Shown: one piece after another, positions 59,636 through 64,000 of the stretch
Layout of the letters: each line of letters begins with the position of its first letter
Numbering within the stretch: the stretch's first letter is position 1
Assembly: GCA_963715895.1 (NCBI GenBank)
Contig: OY970284.1
Location: forward strand, 2,542,001 to 2,606,000
DNA: 64,000 nt
Direction: 5' to 3'
Source of the DNA: JADGNZ01 sp963715895
Lineage (GTDB): Bacteria > Acidobacteriota > Thermoanaerobaculia > Gp7-AA8
Position numbers and translations under genes: made by a program
Notes under the pieces: model-generated
Seen by the model: only the letters and a program-made list of their open reading frames with translations
Told to the model about the DNA's origin: nothing
Database searches by the model: none

Positions 59636-60751
59636 ATGTTTGACGTTCACGAAATGGAGGTCAACTTCGGTCCCCAGCATCCGTCGACGCACGGGGTGCT
59701 GCGGGTGATCCTGAAGATTGACGGCGAACGGATCATCGACGCCAAGCCGATCATCGGCTACCTCCATCGCGGCACCGAGAAGCTGTTCGAGAACATGTCC
59801 TATCCGATGTGCATCCCGCATACGGACCGGATGGATTACGTCGCCTCGGCCACGAACAATCTCGGCTTCGTGGAGACGGTCGAGAAGCTGATGGGGATCA
59901 CCAAGCAGATTCCGAAGCGCGCCCAGCTCATGCGCGTGATGCTCAGCGAGCTGCAGCGGATCTCGTCGCATCTTCTCTGGCTGGCCACGCACGCCATCGA
60001 CATCGGCGCGATGACGCCGTTCTTCTACTGCTTCCGCGAACGCGAGCAGGTGCTCGATCTCTTCGAGGAGTACTGCGGGGCGCGCCTGACGCTGAACTGC
60101 ATGCGCATCGGCGGCATGCCCGACGATCTGCCGCCGGACTGGCTCGACGGCGTGGAGACCTTCGTCGACAAGTTCGAGAATGCCGTCGACGAGTACGAGT
60201 CGCTGCTGACGAACAACCGCATCTGGAAGAAGCGCACCGTCGGCATCGGCGTCATCTCCCCCGAGGATGCCATCGATTGGGGCATCACCGGCCCGCCGCT
60301 GCGCGGCTCGGGAGTGGAGTGGGACCTTCGGCGCGCGCAGCCTTACGAGTGCTACGCGGAGCTGAAGTTCGAGATTCCCATCGGCAAGAACGGCGATACC
60401 TACGACCGCTACCTGGTCCGGATGGAAGAGATGCGGCAGTCCAACTGGATCCTCAAACAGTGCATCCCGCTCGTCAAGGCCACACCGGCCGGCGACATCA
60501 AGGCGAAGATCTCGAAAGTGGTGCGGCCACCCGAAGGCGAGGTCTATCACTCCATCGAGTCGCCGAAAGGGGAGCTGGGCTACTACATCATCTCCGACGG
60601 TAAATCGCAGAGCGCCTATCGCTGCCACGTGCGCCCGCCCTCGTTTGTGAACCTGCAGGCGCTGCCGGCGATGGCGAAGGGACACCTGGTCTCTGATCTG
60701 GTGGCATTGATCGGGACGATTGATATCGTGCTCGGTGAGGTGGACCGGTGA
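59636..60751 (+). CDS. nuoD: NADH-quinone oxidoreductase subunit D
   Basis: The 371-aa protein is the 49-kDa subunit: NFGPQHPSTHGVLRVILKIDGERI (quinone-site His), IGYLHRGTEKLFENMSY (Arg45 candidate for methylation), PHTDRMDYVAS, SHLLWLATHAIDIGAMTPFFY and CHVRPPSFVNLQALPAMAKGHLVSDLVALIGTIDIVLGEVDR. It forms the quinone-binding cavity with NuoB. ATG 59636 was chosen over an upstream GTG. The gene is separated from nuoC by an inverted repeat and from nuoH by another. Confidence 0.97.
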   Translation: MFDVHEMEVNFGPQHPSTHGVLRVILKIDGERIIDAKPIIGYLHRGTEKLFENMSYPMCIPHTDRMDYVASATNNLGFVETVEKLMGITKQIPKRAQLMRVMLSELQRISSHLLWLATHAIDIGAMTPFFYCFREREQVLDLFEEYCGARLTLNCMRIGGMPDDLPPDWLDGVETFVDKFENAVDEYESLLTNNRIWKKRTVGIGVISPEDAIDWGITGPPLRGSGVEWDLRRAQPYECYAELKFEIPIGKNGDTYDRYLVRMEEMRQSNWILKQCIPLVKATPAGDIKAKISKVVRPPEGEVYHSIESPKGELGYYIISDGKSQSAYRCHVRPPSFVNLQALPAMAKGHLVSDLVALIGTIDIVLGEVDR

Positions 60752-60756
60752 TCAAA

Positions 60757-60850
60757 GTCAGAAGGCAGAAGGCAGAAAGCAGAAGTTGGCGGCAAAGCCC
60801 GAAATGGTGGCCGAGCGAAGCACTTCTGCCTTCTGCCTTCTGCCTTCTGA
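60757..60850. repeat. Inverted repeat of GGCAGAA words between nuoD and nuoH
   Basis: Arms of 29 bases (60758-60786 and 60822-60850) consist of CAGAAGGCAGAAGGC and its complement TGCCTTCTGCCTTCTG, with one mismatch. The predicted stem-loop sits where nuoEFG lie in the classical operon order. It may end or process an upstream transcript. Confidence 0.8.
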
Positions 60851-60869
60851 TTTCAACGGGGGTACGCCA

Positions 60870-62042
60870 ATGACGCTCGACCTCCTCATGCGCTACCTCA
60901 TCTGGCCTCTGGTCAAGTTCCTCGTGGCCTTCATCGTCGTGCAGGTCATCGTCGCGGCGATGAACTGGGTGGAGCGCCGGCTGCTCGGACTGATGCAGGC
61001 GCGCCTCGGGCCGAACCGCGTCGGACGGGAGTTCGGGATTCCGTGGGGACTGGCACAGATCGTCGCCGACCCGATCAAGTTCATCCTGAAGGAAGACATC
61101 GTTCCCTCGAGCTCGGAGAAGGTTGCCTACTTCCTCGGACCGATGCTGCCGCTGATTCCGGCCTTCCTGGTCTTCTGTCTGATCCCGTACGGGCCGCCGC
61201 CGACGTTTGTGGTGACGCATGTGAATGTCGGGCTGCTGCTGATCCTGGCGCTGACCTCGACCGGCGTCTACGGCATCATCCTCGGCGGCTGGGCCTCGAA
61301 CAACAAGTACTCGCTGATGGGCGGCCTGCGTAGCGCCGCGCAGATGGTTTCGTACGAGGTGCCGTTCGGCCTGTCGATCGTCGGCGTGCTGATGCTCTGC
61401 GGCAGCTTCGACCTGGTGCGCATCATCAATTACCAGGCGGACCACATCTGGAACCTCTTCCCGCAGCTCATCGCCGCGTTCATCTTCCTCGTAGCCATGA
61501 ACGCGGAGAACAACCGCACGCCGTTCGACCTGCCGGAAGCGGAGTCGGAGCTCGTGGCCGGCTATCACACCGAGTACTCGGCGATGAAGTTCGCCTTCTT
61601 CATGCTGGCTGAATACTCGTCGATGATCGTCAACTGCTGCCTCATGGTCAGCCTTTTCTTCGGCGGTTGGACCATGGCCATCAACGGCTACGGCCTGACC
61701 ACGGGCGTGCTGCGGAGCATGGGGCTGGCAGGCGGCATCCTCGGTGCGCTGATCTTCATCACCAAGGTGATGGTCTTCATGCTGATGTACATCTGGTTCC
61801 GGGCCACCTTCCCGCGCTTCCGCTTCGATCAGCTCATGGATCTGGGATGGAAGTGGATGATTCCGCTGGCGCTGGCGAACATCGCCGTGACCGCCATCGT
61901 GGTGCTCCTCGGGCAGGAGCTCAATTTCCAGGGGGAAGTCGTGCTGTCGATCGCCGGGGCGGCGATCATCGCATTCACGCTATATCTGTTGCTCCGGCCG
62001 CGCGCAAAGGTGACCCATGCACGTCGAGTATCCGAAGCCTAG
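60870..62042 (+). CDS. nuoH: NADH-quinone oxidoreductase subunit H
   Basis: The 390-aa protein has about eight or nine membrane helices with ND1 signatures: VERRLLGLMQARLGPNRVGREFGIPWGLAQIVADPIKFILKED (quinone entry loop), SAAQMVSYEVPFGLSIVG and AENNRTPFDLPEAESELVAGYHTEYSAMKFAFFMLAEYS (the E-channel). It anchors the peripheral arm to the membrane. ATG 60870 follows GGGGGTACGCC. The 3' end overlaps nuoI by 26 bases. Confidence 0.96.
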   Translation: MTLDLLMRYLIWPLVKFLVAFIVVQVIVAAMNWVERRLLGLMQARLGPNRVGREFGIPWGLAQIVADPIKFILKEDIVPSSSEKVAYFLGPMLPLIPAFLVFCLIPYGPPPTFVVTHVNVGLLLILALTSTGVYGIILGGWASNNKYSLMGGLRSAAQMVSYEVPFGLSIVGVLMLCGSFDLVRIINYQADHIWNLFPQLIAAFIFLVAMNAENNRTPFDLPEAESELVAGYHTEYSAMKFAFFMLAEYSSMIVNCCLMVSLFFGGWTMAINGYGLTTGVLRSMGLAGGILGALIFITKVMVFMLMYIWFRATFPRFRFDQLMDLGWKWMIPLALANIAVTAIVVLLGQELNFQGEVVLSIAGAAIIAFTLYLLLRPRAKVTHARRVSEA

Positions 62043-62547
62043 GTGGACCGACAAGTTTCTTCTCCTCGACATGCTCGAGGGGTTGAAGACTACCCTTCGG
62101 GAGCTGTTCAAACCGAAGGTGACGATCCGCTATCCGGAAGAGCGGCTCGAGCCGGCCAACCGCTTCCGCGGCATGTTCAAGTTTTCCTTCGACCGCTGCA
62201 TCGCCTGCAAGCTCTGCGCGCTGGCCTGCCCGATCGACATCATCTACATCGACGTCCACGACGAGCAGCGCGAAGTCGACGGCAAGATGAGGAAGCTCAA
62301 GGTCCTGGACCGCTATGACATCGACGTGAAGCGCTGCATGTTCTGCTCGCTCTGCGAAGAGGCCTGCCCGACCAAGCCGAAGTCGATCTGGCTGACGACG
62401 AAGACCTACGAGCTGGCCACGTACGACCGCAGCGATCTCTATTTCAACATGCAGCAGCTCGAGTACTGGGAAGGACGGCCGGAGTACGCCGGACTTCCGG
62501 CCGATGAATCACTGGAGAAGAAGAAGATCGAGGGAGGGACGGCATGA
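62017..62547 (+). CDS. nuoI: NADH-quinone oxidoreductase subunit I
   Basis: The 176-aa ferredoxin-like subunit has two [4Fe-4S] motifs, RCIACKLCALACPIDIIYI and RCMFCSLCEEACPTKPKSI (clusters N6a and N6b), and the typical N-terminal helix LEGLKTTLRELFKPKVTIRYPEE. It relays electrons to N2 in NuoB. It overlaps nuoH and nuoJ (ATGA). Confidence 0.96.
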   Translation: MHVEYPKPRWTDKFLLLDMLEGLKTTLRELFKPKVTIRYPEERLEPANRFRGMFKFSFDRCIACKLCALACPIDIIYIDVHDEQREVDGKMRKLKVLDRYDIDVKRCMFCSLCEEACPTKPKSIWLTTKTYELATYDRSDLYFNMQQLEYWEGRPEYAGLPADESLEKKKIEGGTA

Positions 62548-63212
62548 GTCCAGCCCTGCTCGTCTTCTTCCTCGTCGGCACCGTGGCGGTTGCGGCTTCG
62601 ATCCTGGTCGTGGCCATGAGGAACCCGGTGCACTCCGCGCTCTTCCTGCTGCTGACGTTTCTCTGCGTAGCCGTGCTCTTCGTGATGAAGGACGCGGAGT
62701 TCGTCGGCGCGGTGCAGGTGCTGGTCTACGCCGGCGGCATCATGGTGCTCTTCCTCTTCGTGGTGATGCTGATCAACGTCCGGCATCTGCCCGACGAGCG
62801 CGTCCTCTCGAATTTCTGGAAGGGTGGGCTCGTCGTCGGCCTGGCGGTGTTTCTCCTCTTCGTAACGCTCGTGCGGCCCGGCGTTTACCACGATCCGGTT
62901 TCGAGTGATAAGGCGCTGCGCTCGACGTACACGTATCGTCATCGCAAGGTGAAACAGCCGGACGGCACGGTCGTCCGCAAGCTGTTCCGCCGCGGCAAAG
63001 TGGTCGGCAATTCCGAGGCCGTGGGGATGGCGTTGTATACCGACTACCTGGTCCCGTTCGAAGTGGCCTCGCTCTTCCTGCTCGTCGCCATGATCGGCGC
63101 CATCGTCATCGGCAAGCGCGAGCTGTCGGCGATCGAAGAGGAGAACGTGCCGGCGTACATGCTCGAGCGCGTCGAGACGGAGCACGAGGTAAAGGAGGCC
63201 ATGAGTGCCTGA
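62544..63212 (+). CDS. nuoJ: NADH-quinone oxidoreductase subunit J
   Basis: The 222-aa protein has the ND6-type helices VAMRNPVHSALFLLLTFLCVAVLFVM and FVGAVQVLVYAGGIMVLFLFVVML (with the pi-bulge VYAGGIMV). It then carries an unusual about 60-residue hydrophilic loop, YHDPVSSDKALRSTYTYRHRKVKQPDG and on, before the last helix SLFLLVAMIGAIVIGKRE. Standard NuoJ has a short loop here. The C-terminus overlaps nuoK by 8 bases. Confidence 0.92.
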   Translation: MSPALLVFFLVGTVAVAASILVVAMRNPVHSALFLLLTFLCVAVLFVMKDAEFVGAVQVLVYAGGIMVLFLFVVMLINVRHLPDERVLSNFWKGGLVVGLAVFLLFVTLVRPGVYHDPVSSDKALRSTYTYRHRKVKQPDGTVVRKLFRRGKVVGNSEAVGMALYTDYLVPFEVASLFLLVAMIGAIVIGKRELSAIEEENVPAYMLERVETEHEVKEAMSA

Positions 63213-63519
63213 CGCCATTCCAAGCACCGAGGCCTACCTGATGCTCTCGGGGACACTCTTCGCCGTCGGCCTGGTGGGAGTGATCATCCGCCGCAACATG
63301 ATCACCGTCCTGATGGCGGTGGAGCTGATGATGAACGCGGTCAACATCAACCTCGTCGCCTTCTCGCAACGCTTCGCATCGCTGGAAGGACAGATCTTCA
63401 CGATCTTCATCATCACCGTCGCGGCGGGAGAAGCAGCCGTCGGCCTGGCCATCATCATCCAGTTGTATCGTCTCAAGAGCTCGATCAATGTCGATGACGC
63501 GAGGTCGCTGAATGGTTGA
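63205..63519 (+). CDS. nuoK: NADH-quinone oxidoreductase subunit K
   Basis: The 104-aa protein has three helices and ND4L signatures: GVIIRRNMITVLMAVELMMNAVNINLVAF (key Glu in the second helix) and FTIFIITVAAGEAAVGLAIIIQLYR. The start is GTG at 63205, overlapping the nuoJ end. The stop overlaps nuoL by 8 bases. Confidence 0.96.
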   Translation: MPDAIPSTEAYLMLSGTLFAVGLVGVIIRRNMITVLMAVELMMNAVNINLVAFSQRFASLEGQIFTIFIITVAAGEAAVGLAIIIQLYRLKSSINVDDARSLNG

Positions 63520-64000
63520 TCCGACCATCCTCCTCCTCATCCCGCTGCTGCCTGCGCTCGGCGCACTGATCAACGGATTGCGCGCGGCCGCAAACCCGCA
63601 CACGCCGAAGAACCGCACGATTACCAACATCGTCGCCCTCGGATCGACCGGTCTCTCGGCGCTGCTCGCCGCATGGACCGTGATCGGTTACGTCAGCGGT
63701 GGGATGTCGTCCGCGTTCCAGCACGCCTGGTATACCTGGATTCCAGCGGGCCTCGGGCATGTCGGTGCCGGCAACATCGCCAGCTTCGCCGTCGACTTCG
63801 CCTTCCGCATCGACACCCTCTCCTGCACCATGCTGCTGATCGTCACGTGGATCGGCTTCCTCATCCACGTCTACGCCACCGGCTACATGTCGCATGAAGA
63901 GGGCTACACCCGCTTCTTCACCTACCTCAACCTCTTCATGTTCATGATGTTGCTCCTGGTTCTCGGGGCGAACTACATGGTCATGTTCGTCGGGTGGGAA
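63512..64000 (+). CDS. nuoL: NADH-quinone oxidoreductase subunit L (3' truncated by window)
   Basis: 163 residues are visible to the window end. Hydrophobic helices and ND5 hallmarks are present: LLLIPLLPALGALING, SFAVDFAFRIDTLSCTMLLIVTWIGFLIHVYATGYMSHEEGYTRFFTYLNLFMFMMLLLVLGANYMVMFVGWE, which includes the H-x-Y-x-x-x-Y-M motif and the first proton-channel Glu (GWE). The remaining antiporter-like helices and the lateral helix lie beyond the window. Confidence 0.95.
   Translation, partial: MVDPTILLLIPLLPALGALINGLRAAANPHTPKNRTITNIVALGSTGLSALLAAWTVIGYVSGGMSSAFQHAWYTWIPAGLGHVGAGNIASFAVDFAFRIDTLSCTMLLIVTWIGFLIHVYATGYMSHEEGYTRFFTYLNLFMFMMLLLVLGANYMVMFVGWE

Overview
The window is a 64 kb stretch of a GC-rich bacterial chromosome, most probably from an Acidobacteriota lineage. 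This is an inference. It rests on a secreted VWFA-related protein of the type common in that phylum (22.3-24.3 kb), a zinc-ribbon Ser/Thr kinase, a membrane H+-pyrophosphatase, many secreted proteins and very dense intergenic repeats. No rRNA, tRNA or CRISPR array was seen.

Layout. 0-9 kb: partial fumarylacetoacetate hydrolase, CCA-adding-type nucleotidyltransferase, secreted DUF4097-like protein, 2OG-Fe(II) oxygenase-like protein, MarR regulator coupled to YceI, large secreted HExxH peptidase, folE and a Rieske-FAD reductase. 9-12.4 kb: repeat-rich accessory zone with a 22-bp palindromic minisatellite, a low-GC small gene, a decayed DUF104/VapC toxin-antitoxin pair and a frameshifted copy of a helix-turn-helix gene that is intact at 33.6 kb. 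12.5-22.3 kb: YcaQ-like protein, PadR unit with two operators, rhodanese, hrpB, YetF-like protein, MazG-like protein, inositol monophosphatase-like phosphatase, a fused amino-acid ABC transporter and a BrnT-like toxin-antitoxin pair. 22.3-31 kb: VWFA protein; TauE-glmM-cdaR-cdaA (c-di-AMP synthesis and cell-wall precursor supply); folP; and murA, which carries Asp at the fosfomycin-target cysteine and an apparent C-terminal frameshift. 31-38.2 kb: MBL hydrolase, 21-bp and 44-bp tandem arrays, and an accessory island holding a minimal nucleotidyltransferase, two DNA-binding proteins, a two-gene hydrolase/unknown module, a DUF429 nuclease-like protein and a DUF4160/DUF2442 pair. 38.3-49.5 kb: GDPD, YjbQ, secreted propeller-like protein, polytopic membrane protein, Ser/Thr kinase plus TPR-like partner, hybrid histidine kinase and double-receiver response regulator. 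49.6-51.2 kb: an IS110-family element with a 5' noncoding segment where a bridge RNA is expected, inserted into a dispersed palindromic element. 51.5-56 kb: hppA, orphan antitoxin, second 22-bp array, second DUF4160/DUF2442 pair, OmpA-like lipoprotein. 56.2-64 kb: respiratory complex I operon, COG1565/NDUFAF7-type methyltransferase followed by nuoA-B-C-D-H-I-J-K-L (nuoL cut by the window end).

Themes. Complex I, its likely assembly methyltransferase and a proton-pumping pyrophosphatase sit within 13 kb, an ion-gradient cluster. nuoC carries a C-terminal four-cysteine Fe-S-type domain, and nuoEFG are absent between nuoD and nuoH. At least seven repeat families fill the intergenic space. They supply start codons or ribosome-binding sites to cca, cdaR and possibly folP, lie inside the nuo operon, and in one case are the landing site of IS110.
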